64,000 bases of DNA, taken from assembly GCA_037138475.1 (NCBI GenBank), contig JBAXII010000005.1:8476-72475 (forward strand), read 5' to 3'. Of this stretch, positions 17,596-26,750 are shown in pieces (the first letter of the stretch is position 1; each line of letters opens with the position of its first letter). The translations under genes and the position numbers were made by a program. The notes under the pieces are model-generated. The model saw only the letters and a list, made by a program, of their open reading frames with translations. It did not search any database and had not been told where the DNA came from. The DNA comes from JAGOLU01 sp037138475 (GTDB lineage Bacteria; Patescibacteriota; Microgenomatia; UBA1406; GWC2-37-13).

Positions 17596-18057
17596 ATGTC
17601 AAGCAGATCACTCAACAAAGTCATGTTGATAGGCAACCTCACCCGTGATGCGGTGGTAAAGTTTACCTCCAGCGGCACGGCGGTCGCCACATTTGCGATA
17701 GCAACCAACAGAAGTTGGACTACTGCAGAAGGTCAAATCAAAGAAGATGTGCAGTATCACAACATAGTCGCATGGGCAAAGCTTGCTGAGCTCGTAGGCA
17801 AACTCCTCCACAAGGGGAAAAAGGTCTACGTCGAAGGCAGACTGACCTCACGCAAATATACAGACAAGACAGGAGTAGAGCGCTATATCACCGAGATCGT
17901 GATGGATGATTTCATCCTCATGAGTATGAATGAGGGCAAAAAGCCCGACCAAGCAAACGAGTCAACACCAGCTGCAGTTGAAGAGTTTACCCAAGAAGTT
18001 GAGCAACCAAAGGAACCATCATCCCAATCAATTAACCCAGATGATATCCCATTCTAA
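17596..18057 (+). CDS. ssb: Single-stranded DNA-binding protein
   Basis: This 153-residue protein has an OB fold (about 5-110: LNKVMLIGNLTRDAVVKFTS, YHNIVAWAKLAELVGKLLHKG, KVYVEGRLTSRKYTDKTG) and an acidic, disordered tail ending DDIPF, the tip through which SSB recruits repair and replication proteins. It binds single-stranded DNA during replication, recombination and repair. Position between rpsF and rpsR is the conserved bacterial order. Confidence 0.97.
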   Translation: MSSRSLNKVMLIGNLTRDAVVKFTSSGTAVATFAIATNRSWTTAEGQIKEDVQYHNIVAWAKLAELVGKLLHKGKKVYVEGRLTSRKYTDKTGVERYITEIVMDDFILMSMNEGKKPDQANESTPAAVEEFTQEVEQPKEPSSQSINPDDIPF

Positions 18058-18069
18058 TTATTTATACCT

Positions 18070-18279
18070 ATGAAAAAACCAGACTACTTTGAAAAACTAA
18101 ACACCGTCCCTGACTACAAAGATGTAGAGACGCTCACGAACTTTATCACTGCACGTATGCGTATCGTGTCACGTGAACGCAGTGGTGTAAACGCAAAAAA
18201 CCAGAGAAAGCTTTCCAAGGCTATCAAATACGCCCGCTATCTGGCGCTCATCCCCACCATCTCCTACCAAGCGCAGTAA
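18070..18279 (+). CDS. rpsR: Ribosomal protein bS18
   Basis: This 69-residue protein carries the S18 core YKDVETLTNFITARMRIVSRERSGVNAKNQRKLSKAIKYAR. It pairs with S6 on the 30S platform. The gene starts 12 bases after ssb and closes the operon. No zinc-binding Cys pair is present at the N-terminus. Confidence 0.95.
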   Translation: MKKPDYFEKLNTVPDYKDVETLTNFITARMRIVSRERSGVNAKNQRKLSKAIKYARYLALIPTISYQAQ

Positions 18280-18600
18280 TCTTGGGCACGCTGGGGACAT
18301 ATAGTTTTTAATGCTATAAGGTTTATAAGGCTGTTGTTCTGACAGATCCGTCCTCCCTGTACTAGTCAACCAATGTGATGACAAAGGCAGATCGTGCCTT
18401 ACTGCTGTCATCCCGGCGCCTGTCCGCCGAATCGGAGGACTCGTCCGCCCTGGGCGGAGAAAAATCTGATACTGTGTGGGATCTTTCGACTCCGCTTATG
18501 CTTCGCTCAAGATGACCTTGCTTAGTCATCCTGAACGGAGTGAAGGATCTAGGTATATCTGTGATCTTTCCCCCTATTTCATTATTTCCTATTTCCCTAT
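18280..18600. repeat. Intergenic repeats after rpsR
   Basis: This gap of about 390 bases has no gene. It holds an AATGCTATAAGGTTTATAAGG run (18310-18330), a CCGCCGAATCGGAGG...CCGCCCTGGGCGG element (18424-18458), a GATCTTTCGACTCC...TCAAGATGAC element (18480-18516), and a CATCCTGAACGGAGTGAAGGATC element (18528-18550). Copies of the last two types occur in frame inside the helicase gene at 57047. Confidence 0.75.
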
Positions 18601-18658
18601 TTCTAGTTTCTCTATTTCCTCTTGCTCAATTCTTCGCAATACGTTTTGAGTTTTGCGC

Positions 18659-18664
18659 TATACT
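18659..18664 (+). promoter_or_regulatory. -10 box TATACT
   Basis: TATACT ends six bases before the ATG at 18671, a typical leaderless spacing in this window, and decides between that ATG and the one at 18653. Confidence 0.6.
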
Positions 18665-18670
18665 GAACTC

Positions 18671-19402
18671 ATGGCAACCTTTGATATTGACGTGCCTGCT
18701 GAGTGGGACATCCTCGTAAAAGAGGGTAGTAAAATCAATCTCCTCACCAGTCTCGCCCAGATTTCGGTCCCTACCATCTATCCACAAACGATACCCCTCG
18801 CAAAGATAGTAGGATTTAACCCGAGCCAGATATTCAAACACATCAAAAAGGGAGTAGGCTCAGTCATCAGAAAAGGTGAAGTAATCGCTCAGAGCAAATC
18901 CCTCTTTTCCTCAAAAACATATGTCGCCGATGCAGATGGCATGATCACCCATATCGATCATGTGACCGGAGAGATCGTATATGAGCAAGTACAGCCTGAT
19001 ACCAGCGCAAGTGGCATCATGTCCATGGCCGAAGGGACGATAGCGGGCATCAAGCCTTCAAAGCTCACCGTGAAGGTAACAAAAACACTTGAGATAGAGC
19101 TCGAACAACCTATCGCAGACCGCCTCGGTGGACGAGTCGTACTCCCCGTATCAGGCTCTATGATGGTACTCAAACAGGAGGACATCGCCTCAAACATCGT
19201 CGTCGCCGACTCTCTGGATGACTACAGCATCTCAAAGTGCGAAGCACTCCAGGCACTTGCGTTTGTTACCCCTACCCACATACCCTCTCATATCACCACA
19301 TATACCCTCAAAAAACCTCAAACATATGCAGATATCGTTGACTTTGCTCCTGCATATGTGTACGCTAACCCATCTGAGACGAGACTTACCTTTTATAAAT
19401 AA
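18671..19402 (+). CDS. Unrecognised protein with a lipoyl/barrel-sandwich-like segment
   Basis: I do not recognise this 243-residue protein. It begins MATFDIDVPAEWDILVKEGS. Residues about 15-105 (VKEGSKIN...GSVIRKGEVIAQSKS...ADADGMITHID) have the alternating Gly and short-strand pattern of barrel-sandwich domains such as lipoyl or RnfC-type modules, but no biotinyl or lipoyl lysine motif. No membrane helix or signal is present, so it is probably cytosolic. Only ten bases separate it from the S41 protease gene, so they are likely co-transcribed. Confidence 0.65.
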   Translation: MATFDIDVPAEWDILVKEGSKINLLTSLAQISVPTIYPQTIPLAKIVGFNPSQIFKHIKKGVGSVIRKGEVIAQSKSLFSSKTYVADADGMITHIDHVTGEIVYEQVQPDTSASGIMSMAEGTIAGIKPSKLTVKVTKTLEIELEQPIADRLGGRVVLPVSGSMMVLKQEDIASNIVVADSLDDYSISKCEALQALAFVTPTHIPSHITTYTLKKPQTYADIVDFAPAYVYANPSETRLTFYK

Positions 19403-19412
19403 CTACCTTCCC

Positions 19413-20774
19413 ATGCAATCCAAAAAAAATACCTATGTCTACGATAGTCCTGACGATCTGATCCCTCATGATGCCGAGACCTCACATTCAAAATCTCCAA
19501 ACACTGATCCAGCAGAAAAGAAAATGAATAACTTCTTTGTGATTATCCTCTGTGCATTTTTGTTTGTAGCTGGTTATCGTTTGGGGCAAAATAAAAATTT
19601 CCTCAGTACGAACTTTCCTGCTCTTTTTGGAGATAAATCTCAATCAGCATCTGGCTCTTCGCTCCCTTCAAAGGCGATGCAGAGACAGCTTGACTCAAAT
19701 GATAAAAATATCGATTTCAATCTCATGTGGGAGACATGGGAAAAGCTCGACAGTAAATTTGTAGACAAAGAAAAGCTTGATAAAAACAAGATGTTCTATG
19801 GCGCCATCAAGGGAGTCGTAGCATCACTCGAAGATCCCTACACCTTTTTCCTCACTCCTGAGGAAAACAAGCAATCAAAAGAGTCTCTCGGAGGACGATT
19901 TGAGGGCATCGGTGCGCAGCTGGGTACCAAAGAAGGGATGATCGTCGTCATTGCGCCACTCCCAAACTCTCCTGCACTCAAAGCAGGTGTCAAGGCAGGG
20001 GATGCGATCGTCGAAGTCGACGGGGTTTCTATCAAAGGTGAGCCTATCACCCAGGTAGTCAGCAAGATCCGCGGTACCGCAGGCACCACGGTGACGCTAA
20101 AGATATCTCGTGACGGCAAGATGCTCGATATCGCGATCATACGCGACAAAATCCAAGTAAATATCTTTGAGGTGACATATGAAAATAAGACTGCCATCGT
20201 GAAGATGAGTCAGTTTGGAGACAATACGATCGCAGAGTGGACGAGAGTGAGCGAGGAGATAGCAAAGAAGTACTCATCAGGCGAGGTGTCAAACATGGTC
20301 CTTGACCTGCGGGACAACCCTGGTGGCTACCTCGATGCAGCGGTACACATCTCATCAGAGTTCCTCCCCTTGGGCGAGCTCATCGTCAAACAAGAATCAC
20401 TTTCCAAAAGTATCGACTATCGCGTGAAGCGTGTCGGTGTCCTACCCAAAATCCCAGTAGTAGTCATGATAAATAAAGGCTCAGCATCTGCTGCAGAGAT
20501 CCTCGCAGGGGCTCTCCGTGATCAGAAGCGCGCAAAGCTCGTAGGTGAGAAGTCATTTGGTAAAGGCTCAGTCCAAGAGGTGCTTGAGCTCTCAGGCGGC
20601 GCCGGACTTCATGTGACCGTAGCAAAGTGGGTACTCCCTGGTGGTGATTGGATCAACGGCAAAGGCATCACCCCAGAGACTGAAGTGGTGAATACTGAGA
20701 TCGACAAGCAAAATACTGTAAACGCACGCAAGTCTGATATCCAGCTCGATAAGGCGATTGAACTATTGAAATGA
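19413..20774 (+). CDS. S41-family C-terminal processing peptidase (CtpA-like)
   Basis: This 453-residue protease has an N-terminal cytoplasmic stretch, one membrane helix (FFVIILCAFLFVAGYRLG), a PDZ domain (about 155-245, GIGAQLGTKEGMIVVIAPLPNSP), and the catalytic domain with the nucleophile Ser in NKGSASAAEILAGAL and general-base Lys in GEKSFGKGSVQ. Such enzymes trim or degrade extracytoplasmic proteins at their C-termini. The ATG at 19413 begins after the stop of the upstream gene; the longer frame from 19218 is a read-through artefact overlapping that gene. Confidence 0.94.
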   Translation: MQSKKNTYVYDSPDDLIPHDAETSHSKSPNTDPAEKKMNNFFVIILCAFLFVAGYRLGQNKNFLSTNFPALFGDKSQSASGSSLPSKAMQRQLDSNDKNIDFNLMWETWEKLDSKFVDKEKLDKNKMFYGAIKGVVASLEDPYTFFLTPEENKQSKESLGGRFEGIGAQLGTKEGMIVVIAPLPNSPALKAGVKAGDAIVEVDGVSIKGEPITQVVSKIRGTAGTTVTLKISRDGKMLDIAIIRDKIQVNIFEVTYENKTAIVKMSQFGDNTIAEWTRVSEEIAKKYSSGEVSNMVLDLRDNPGGYLDAAVHISSEFLPLGELIVKQESLSKSIDYRVKRVGVLPKIPVVVMINKGSASAAEILAGALRDQKRAKLVGEKSFGKGSVQEVLELSGGAGLHVTVAKWVLPGGDWINGKGITPETEVVNTEIDKQNTVNARKSDIQLDKAIELLK

Positions 20775-20791
20775 GATCATGAGGTGTGCCA

Positions 20792-20819
20792 GTGCGGGTT
20801 GACGTACGTCAACCCGCAC
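20792..20819. promoter_or_regulatory. Perfect 28-bp palindrome after the S41 protease gene
   Basis: The 28 bases are an exact inverted repeat with no loop (arms GTGCGGGTTGACGT and ACGTCAACCCGCAC), 17 bases past the stop codon. There is no T-tract after it, so it is not a standard intrinsic terminator. It may still end or protect the transcript, or bind a dimeric protein. Confidence 0.7.
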
Positions 20820-20853
20820 CCTGCATCGAGTACTTACCTGCCTAACTACGAAC

Positions 20854-20940
20854 CTGCTGGAGTGGCTTGCCCGCCTAGCTGCGAAGCTGCTGGAGTGGCT
20901 TGCCCGCCTAGCTGCGAAGCTGCTGGCGGGTCATTCTAAT
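20854..20940. repeat. 33-bp tandem repeat
   Basis: The unit that begins CTGCTGGAGTGGCTTGCCCG is present as two perfect copies (20854-20886 and 20887-20919) with a partial third and a decayed copy before the first. Each contains a GCCCGCC...GGCGGG type hairpin. A related module is at 50832-50870. Confidence 0.8.
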
Positions 20941-21015
20941 TCGCCGATTCGGCGAAGAAGAATCTACTTGCTCATGAGATCTTTCCCCGCCGATTCGGCG
21001 GGTCAAGATGACGAG
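20930..21015. repeat. TCATTCTAATTCGCC... and GATCTTTCCCCGCC...TCAAGATGAC elements
   Basis: Two dispersed palindromic elements follow the tandem repeat: GTCATTCTAATTCGCCG...GAAGAAGAATC, and GAGATCTTTCCCCGCCGATT...GGCGGGTCAAGATGAC. The remaining gap to 21190 is AT-rich with no gene. Confidence 0.7.
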
Positions 21016-21190
21016 CATGTGAACACCCATTCTTTCTCCGATATGATTGACTAATGCAGAAATGACACTACTGTGTAACTTTGCAACTTGCAGCTCGCAG
21101 CTTGTAGCTTGTAGCTTTTTCCCGGCACACTCAACTCTCCTTTCTACGCTATAAGCTCTTAGCTCTTAATTATCAATTATCAATTATTCA

Positions 21191-23227
21191 TTACTCCACC
21201 TGGCTCCACTCTCTCGAGGAGGATCCCAGGGTGGGGAGAAGAGAGAGATATGAGTCGATAGAATACTGCACAAAGATGGTGGGCTTCCGATCATCTGAGT
21301 CGGTTCGCTTTCTCTGGTGTACCAGAGGACGAGAGAGGGAAAGATTGCCGATGATATGGAGTGCATCTCCGGTACCTGTGTCTAGAAGGTCAGCTACGAT
21401 CACCGCACCGATGGTAGTCGCTGCAGGGTCTTTCAGAGTGATCTTGCTTGCGATCAGCAGAAGTGCGGGTGATCCTGAAGGGTTGAGGGAGGCAGTATCT
21501 ATGGTGAGGTTACCCAGTGAGGAACCATTTTTGATGATGAGAGTATATGAGGTCTTGGCATCTGTGGGAGAAAAGGTGAGTGAGGAGAGGGTATATCCAG
21601 CTTCTGTAGCATCGTTGATGATGGTGATCTCGTCTGAGAGGACTAATGCAGCAGGAGGAGGAGACGCTGCGGGGTACTCTTTGTATACTTTCTTTTGGAT
21701 GAGTTGTTTGTAGAGAGTGGTAGGGGAGTTGGAGGAGGTGGTAGTGTAGACATCTGCTTTCCAGTTGGTGGCAGAAACGGTGGCTGCTGATCCTACTTGA
21801 ACGGTGCCTGCGACGGTACCTGCTCCGCTCCCGGTGAGGAAGTGGGGGATACTGGCTTCAGTATCTACATCAGCACTATTGAACGGAGCGGTGAATCCAG
21901 GGAGATAGTTGGTGAGAGGGAGTGAAGAGGTGCCTGCGATTGCGCTGCGCGCATACGTCCCATCTGCCACCTTGATCCAGGGGGAGGAGAAGGGGAGGGC
22001 GATGGCGAGAAGTTGCTGGCCGTAAGTTTCAATAGTTACTTTATTTGATGGCGTAGATTTTCCAGTGGTTGGATCAGTAGTGGTTCTGAGATTTGTACAC
22101 GTAGACAGGTCGGCAATATTTCTATCCGCCCATGCAGGGCTCCTATAGCCGTTTGCAGGGAGTGAACTGCTAGAAATGATGATGTCCTGTCTTTCACGTA
22201 TCGGTTTTTTTGTAATGTCACATCTTACGACTTGTAAGTCATTGTCTGAGGGAACTGTTGGATTAGGAGTACCATCGGGACCAACCATCTCGATGATACA
22301 TTTTTCATTCTCATTTGCATCATCAGCGAGAGAGAATAGGTAGGCAGAAGAGACTGGATGAGCACGGGTTGCGATTTTTAGGATGGGTGTTTTCTCAATG
22401 GCATATGCATAACAAAGGGGGAATCGATATTCAACAATAGGAGTCACTTCGGGCAACACGTAGTCAGCGCAGTATGTTAGATTCTTTGAATCACAAGTAC
22501 CTGATAGCGCCGGTTCTGACTTTGGGTTCCCATTTTCACATCTGCGACAATCTGAAAAGGTGGCAGTGGGGGGAGCAGCTTCTCCTCCGCCACCTCCCGC
22601 AGCGATAACCGCTGGGGGGATAATGGCCCAGGCGGGAACAAGAACAAAACTCAATGTGGTGCTAGGGGGCGTATTGGGCAGCACTGCAGGAATTATTGAA
22701 CCGTTTTGAATATCTGCAATTACGGTTGGGTCCAGACCTCCGTTACCATCGATGTCTTTCAATTGAGTGAAAAGTGAACCTAGTTCGTATGAATTCAGCG
22801 GCTGCCTATATCCACCACTGCCATTGAGAACCTTGTTTAATGCTTCCTGTTGCTGTCTTGCAGAGCATGGAGGACCACTCGCGCAATTCAGAACATCATT
22901 GGCATTCATCGGAGATAGGCTATCACGTGGCTTATCAGTCACTGGAGCAGACCCTCCCAGTGGTCCCGTTGCACCATCATGACCCACCCCATTACCATCC
23001 ACCCACCCTCCACCACCACCATTACCTGCTTCCGCACTTCCTTGATGATACCCATCGTTCGTCGGATACGATCCGCCGTTGCACGTATCCCAGCACCAGG
23101 AGATATCTGAACCATCTTCGCGTTGTCCCACTACTCCACACTGACTCCAACAATTTGCAGTGACAGGAGAAGCAAAATAAGTAAAGCAAAGTATGCAGAC
23201 AGTAAAGATGACAAGTTTGATATGCAT
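21191..23227 (-). CDS. Large secreted protein of unknown function
   Basis: This 678-residue protein has a signal peptide (MHIKLVIFTVCILCFTYFAS, cleavage near VTA-N). Next come a Cys/Trp-rich start (CWSQCGVVG...SWCWDTCNGG), a Gly-rich linker, a long middle with Cys pairs, and a C-terminal segment (about 560-678) of short beta-like repeats such as GNLTIDTASL and IGAVIVADLLDTGTGDALHIIGNLSLSRPLV. From memory this last part resembles C-terminal domains of large CPR surface proteins; I cannot confirm it. No C-terminal anchor is visible, so it may be released or held by partners. TATGAT ends 8 nt before the ATG. Confidence 0.7.
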   Translation of the reverse strand: MHIKLVIFTVCILCFTYFASPVTANCWSQCGVVGQREDGSDISWCWDTCNGGSYPTNDGYHQGSAEAGNGGGGGWVDGNGVGHDGATGPLGGSAPVTDKPRDSLSPMNANDVLNCASGPPCSARQQQEALNKVLNGSGGYRQPLNSYELGSLFTQLKDIDGNGGLDPTVIADIQNGSIIPAVLPNTPPSTTLSFVLVPAWAIIPPAVIAAGGGGGEAAPPTATFSDCRRCENGNPKSEPALSGTCDSKNLTYCADYVLPEVTPIVEYRFPLCYAYAIEKTPILKIATRAHPVSSAYLFSLADDANENEKCIIEMVGPDGTPNPTVPSDNDLQVVRCDITKKPIRERQDIIISSSSLPANGYRSPAWADRNIADLSTCTNLRTTTDPTTGKSTPSNKVTIETYGQQLLAIALPFSSPWIKVADGTYARSAIAGTSSLPLTNYLPGFTAPFNSADVDTEASIPHFLTGSGAGTVAGTVQVGSAATVSATNWKADVYTTTSSNSPTTLYKQLIQKKVYKEYPAASPPPAALVLSDEITIINDATEAGYTLSSLTFSPTDAKTSYTLIIKNGSSLGNLTIDTASLNPSGSPALLLIASKITLKDPAATTIGAVIVADLLDTGTGDALHIIGNLSLSRPLVHQRKRTDSDDRKPTIFVQYSIDSYLSLLPTLGSSSREWSQVE

Positions 23228-23435
23228 CTTGGATCATCATACACCGTTTCTGCTACAAAAAGCAACAGGTGCATTTAACTGACAGTATTCTCGAGACTAT
23301 TCGCTTGGGGCTTGGATCACAACAGGGAAGTGGACCCCATTTGGCACCACAACCTCCGCTCCTCTCTTGCCCATATTGACATTCACTTGCCATATACTAA
23401 TTATACACTATAGGTTTTTGTGTTATACTTTCAGT

Positions 23436-24929
23436 ATGTTGGAATCATGGAGAAGAAGTCCAGACAAAGTGAGCTTCAGGCCATCAATTCAGCCAAAAGG
23501 ACGCAGAGGTAGTTTATTTGCTGCAATGCTAACGTCGTTTTCTCTGCTCACCCCTCCACCCACGGATGGTCCAATCAATAATGTTATATCTGAAAAGGGC
23601 GATCTCCCATCCGGCTCTGTACCTACACAAAATCGCGCATCGGGGCCTGAAGTGTATGGCGGTGAACAGATGTCAAATTATGGATTTTCTGGAAAAGTTT
23701 TGATCAATGGCAGGCCTTGTACTGGCTCTCTCCTACGGCGAGGGGAAACTTATGATTACATACTAACATCGTACCACTGTATCCCAGATCTATACATTGT
23801 CAATGGCGAACCTGAAGCGATAGAACTACCCGTACCCGGAACTTACTCATATAGCCCTAACGGAAATTTGCTTAGTCCAAGATCTACAACGACCGCTATA
23901 CGTGGAGTAATCATATCGCCTGAACCAAGCCAAACACTTTGTAAATTAGATATCCCCAAAGGACTACCAGGTTGTGCAGAAAATGACATGGCTGTGCTTG
24001 TGGTTGATCGTGGAATAGTCGCGCCCTTGATCAAAATCCCCAAAAGAAATACTTCAGCATATGGTGCGAATGTGTATCTTACCGGGTTCGGAAGGGGTTC
24101 TTCGTACGAATCAATGACATACACTGGATCCATTGCCTCTTGTGGCAATCGTATTAGTGGAGTTGGAGTGATATGCCTCAGCGATAGGAATGGTAATGTT
24201 GCCGGTGGAGACAGTGGCGCACCCGGTATTGTATTTTTCGAAGAAATGGTGAAAGGCAAAATTCAAAAAAAACCATACGCGCTTGGCGTTCTTTCACGTG
24301 CAGAGCCATCCATAAATGGCATGCTTGTAAACCCTATCTTATCAGATATTAATTCCCTTTCCAATGTTCAACTGATTAAATATGTCAATAAGTTTGAAGA
24401 GGAGAGAATTCCTATGGCAAAAGCACAAGCGCCTGTGTACCACACCATACAAAAGAATGGTCCAGTGTATGCTGTTAAATTGGTATCGTCTGGCAGCGGC
24501 CTGCCTCTTCCTGGAGATGCTAATACAAACGTGACGCTAAGTCAGCCTGACAACGCCAAGTGCTTTGTGCATGCAACAGGAGGAACTCAGAGAGCGCCCA
24601 GCGGTAAATCCAAAGTTAACGGCAAAATATTGACTACTATATCGGATTCAATTACATCACCTCTTAAGTTTGTGTTGACACCGAGTGGGACCGATTGCAT
24701 CGGACACGAAGTTGTAGTGGTTGATGTAAGTGTTTCTAGTAGAGATCTTGGAGATCTGCAACTTAGAAGCAGTCCAATCAGCCCGGATAACGATAGACTG
24801 AAACCAAGCCAATCATCGCTCTACTTCCCTCTAATAACGCAACACCCACCATCAGCACGTGAAATCCTCGACAAACAGGGATTCAAGCACAACGAAGGAA
24901 CACATTATAATGAAACCTGGAATAAGTGA
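23436..24929 (+). CDS. Trypsin-like (S1 family) serine protease, exported
   Basis: This 497-residue protein has a basic N-terminus and a weak hydrophobic stretch (GSLFAAMLTSFSLLT) that may be a signal peptide, then a chymotrypsin-fold domain. The catalytic triad is visible: His in YILTSYHCIPD, Asp in CAENDMAVLVVD, and Ser in AGGDSGAPGIVF. Cys pairs around these sites suggest disulphides. The C-terminal 200 residues are unassigned. The ATG at 23436 is supported by TATACT (23424-23429) six bases upstream; the track-like extension to 23367 is not needed. It is divergent from the secreted protein at 21191-23227. Confidence 0.85.
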   Translation: MLESWRRSPDKVSFRPSIQPKGRRGSLFAAMLTSFSLLTPPPTDGPINNVISEKGDLPSGSVPTQNRASGPEVYGGEQMSNYGFSGKVLINGRPCTGSLLRRGETYDYILTSYHCIPDLYIVNGEPEAIELPVPGTYSYSPNGNLLSPRSTTTAIRGVIISPEPSQTLCKLDIPKGLPGCAENDMAVLVVDRGIVAPLIKIPKRNTSAYGANVYLTGFGRGSSYESMTYTGSIASCGNRISGVGVICLSDRNGNVAGGDSGAPGIVFFEEMVKGKIQKKPYALGVLSRAEPSINGMLVNPILSDINSLSNVQLIKYVNKFEEERIPMAKAQAPVYHTIQKNGPVYAVKLVSSGSGLPLPGDANTNVTLSQPDNAKCFVHATGGTQRAPSGKSKVNGKILTTISDSITSPLKFVLTPSGTDCIGHEVVVVDVSVSSRDLGDLQLRSSPISPDNDRLKPSQSSLYFPLITQHPPSAREILDKQGFKHNEGTHYNETWNK

Positions 24930-24943
24930 TCTATCGAAACTGC

Positions 24944-24949
24944 TATAAT
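24944..24949 (+). promoter_or_regulatory. -10 box TATAAT of hisS
   Basis: TATAAT ends eight bases before the hisS ATG with no Shine-Dalgarno between, so the transcript is probably leaderless. Confidence 0.65.
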
Positions 24950-24957
24950 ATCTCCCT

Positions 24958-26190
24958 ATGTACCAGACTCTCAAAGGTTTTCGTGACTTTATAGGCATCG
25001 ATGCCCGCCGGCGCGCGTGGCTGATCTCCCAGTTTCGCGAAGTATTTGAGACAAATGCCTTTGAGCCCCTAGAGACGCCCTCACTCGAATACGAGGAGCT
25101 CCTCCTGGGCAAGTATGGCGAGGAGGCAAATAAGCTCATCTATGGATTTGAAGATCGGGGAGGACGTCGCATCGCGCTCCGCTATGATCAGACGGTACCT
25201 ACCGCCCGGGTCATATCTCAGTATCGAAATGATCTCATATTTCCATACAAACGCTACCAGATCCAACCCGTGTGGCGCGCAGACAAGCCTCAAAAGGGTC
25301 GCTACCGTGAGTTCACTCAGTGTGATATCGACGTCGTCGGAGCAACAGCCCCAGTCGCAGACGCGCAGGTGCTCGCCACCGTATCGCAGTTTTTCACCAG
25401 ACTCAACATCCCCTTTGTACTCAAGGTGAATGATCGCTCCCAGCTCATCGAGTCCATCACCAGTGCGGGGATCGCGACAGACATGATATTTTCAGTGATA
25501 CAAACGATCGATAAACTCGACAAGAAATCCTCAGATGAAGTGATCGCCGAGCTCCGCGAAAAGGGCGTCAGTGCAGGTCAAGCGGCCAAGCTCTTTGCAT
25601 CTTTTCAGAACGCGATACCCTCCACATCACTTCAGGCTATCATCGATACAGCCGTGTCGCTTGGCGTACGGAAGGCTATGATGGAATTTGTGCCTACCTT
25701 GGCACGAGGTCTCGACTACTACACAGGCATGATCTTTGAAATCATCTTGCCTGAGTATGCGGGGGGATCAGTCGGTGGGGGAGGGCGCTATGACAATCTC
25801 GTCAAAGATCTCGTCGGATACGATACTCCAGCGGTCGGGATGGCATTTGGATTTGATCGGCTCATCGATGCCCTCGTGGATTTGGACAAGTTTCCTAAAG
25901 ATCTCGGTAGTAGTACCCAAGTCCTTGTCACGATATTTGGACCCGAGCAGATCGCATACTCTGCGCGCACCTGTCGGGATCTGAGGGACAAGGGAGTGAG
26001 CGTCGAGCTGTATGCAGACAGTACTCGCAAACTCGAGGCACAGCTCAAGTATGCGATCGCCAAAAATATCCCCTATGCCATCGTCGCCGGACCTGAGGAG
26101 GAAGCGAGCAAGACCATGCAGCTTAAGAACCTATCGAATAGATCCCAGATAACAGTCACATTGGAAGAAGTGGTGGAGAAGATGAGGTAG
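24958..26190 (+). CDS. hisS: Histidyl-tRNA synthetase
   Basis: This 410-residue class II synthetase charges tRNA-His. Motif 1 lies in the first 60 residues (LKGFRDFIGIDARRR...LETPSLEY). Motif 2 is YQIQPVWRADKPQKGRYREFTQCDIDVVG. The His-specific segments are LARGLDYYTGMIFE and VGGGGRYDNLV. An anticodon-binding domain forms the C-terminus. The sequence is complete and of normal length. Confidence 0.97.
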   Translation: MYQTLKGFRDFIGIDARRRAWLISQFREVFETNAFEPLETPSLEYEELLLGKYGEEANKLIYGFEDRGGRRIALRYDQTVPTARVISQYRNDLIFPYKRYQIQPVWRADKPQKGRYREFTQCDIDVVGATAPVADAQVLATVSQFFTRLNIPFVLKVNDRSQLIESITSAGIATDMIFSVIQTIDKLDKKSSDEVIAELREKGVSAGQAAKLFASFQNAIPSTSLQAIIDTAVSLGVRKAMMEFVPTLARGLDYYTGMIFEIILPEYAGGSVGGGGRYDNLVKDLVGYDTPAVGMAFGFDRLIDALVDLDKFPKDLGSSTQVLVTIFGPEQIAYSARTCRDLRDKGVSVELYADSTRKLEAQLKYAIAKNIPYAIVAGPEEEASKTMQLKNLSNRSQITVTLEEVVEKMR

Positions 26191-26320
26191 GGCAAATGTA
26201 CAATTTGCAATCTGCAATGTACAAATAATGTCAATGTGAATAGCAATTTAAAGAGGGAAGAAGGAAAATATTTTGGCAAATGTACAATTTGCAATCTGCA
26301 ATGTACAAATAATGTCAATG
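26191..26320. repeat. 46-bp perfect direct repeats left of the first four-helix-bundle gene
   Basis: 26191-26236 and 26275-26320 are identical over 46 bases (starting GGCAAATGTACAATTTGCAA). They form the left flank of the gene at 26312-26704; diverged inverted copies form the right flank at 26751-26859. Confidence 0.85.
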
Positions 26321-26704
26321 AAAATGCAAATAAAAATGGAAGTTCAAACAAGCACAAAACCTCCAAACTTACTTAATAGAACCAAAACATTTTCAAAAAA
26401 TATTTTGCAGCTATGCAAGCTGGTTAAGATAACCTATTTGAATAAAAACATCATTGATCATGTCCTCAGATCAGGCACATCGATAGGTGCCAACTATTGT
26501 GAAGCATGCGAGACGACTGGTAAACGTGACTTTGCAAATAAAATACAGATTAGCAAACGGGAGGCAAAAGAGACTGTGTATTGGCTCGAACTCCTAGTGT
26601 CTACGGAACTTGATAAACCCTTATTGACATCAGCAACCCAGCTTATTGACGAGTCCCAGCAGCTGGTCAAGATAATGGGTGCAATCTATGACAAATCTAA
26701 ATAG
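26312..26704 (+). CDS. Four-helix-bundle protein (23S rRNA intervening-sequence family), copy 1
   Basis: This protein of about 130 residues has the family pattern of four amphipathic helices: LCKLVKITYLNKNIIDHVLRS, the GTSIGANYCEACETTGKRDFANKIQISKREAKET core, and a last helix with a Leu/Ile heptad. Family members form pentamers; some are encoded inside 23S rRNA intervening sequences and others in intergenic positions, with unknown role. Starts at 26312, 26318, 26324 and 26336 are all possible. The bases before 26320 belong to a direct repeat, so the N-terminus is partly repeat-derived. It sits between hisS and prfA. Confidence 0.8.
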   Translation: MSMKMQIKMEVQTSTKPPNLLNRTKTFSKNILQLCKLVKITYLNKNIIDHVLRSGTSIGANYCEACETTGKRDFANKIQISKREAKETVYWLELLVSTELDKPLLTSATQLIDESQQLVKIMGAIYDKSK

Positions 26705-26750
26705 TTCTTGAGTACTTTGTCCATATTTGTTATTTGGTATTGATATTTAA

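Noticed and set aside
20840..20940. Possible CRISPR array
   Set aside because: The 33-base units are directly adjacent with no unique spacers, and no cas genes are present.
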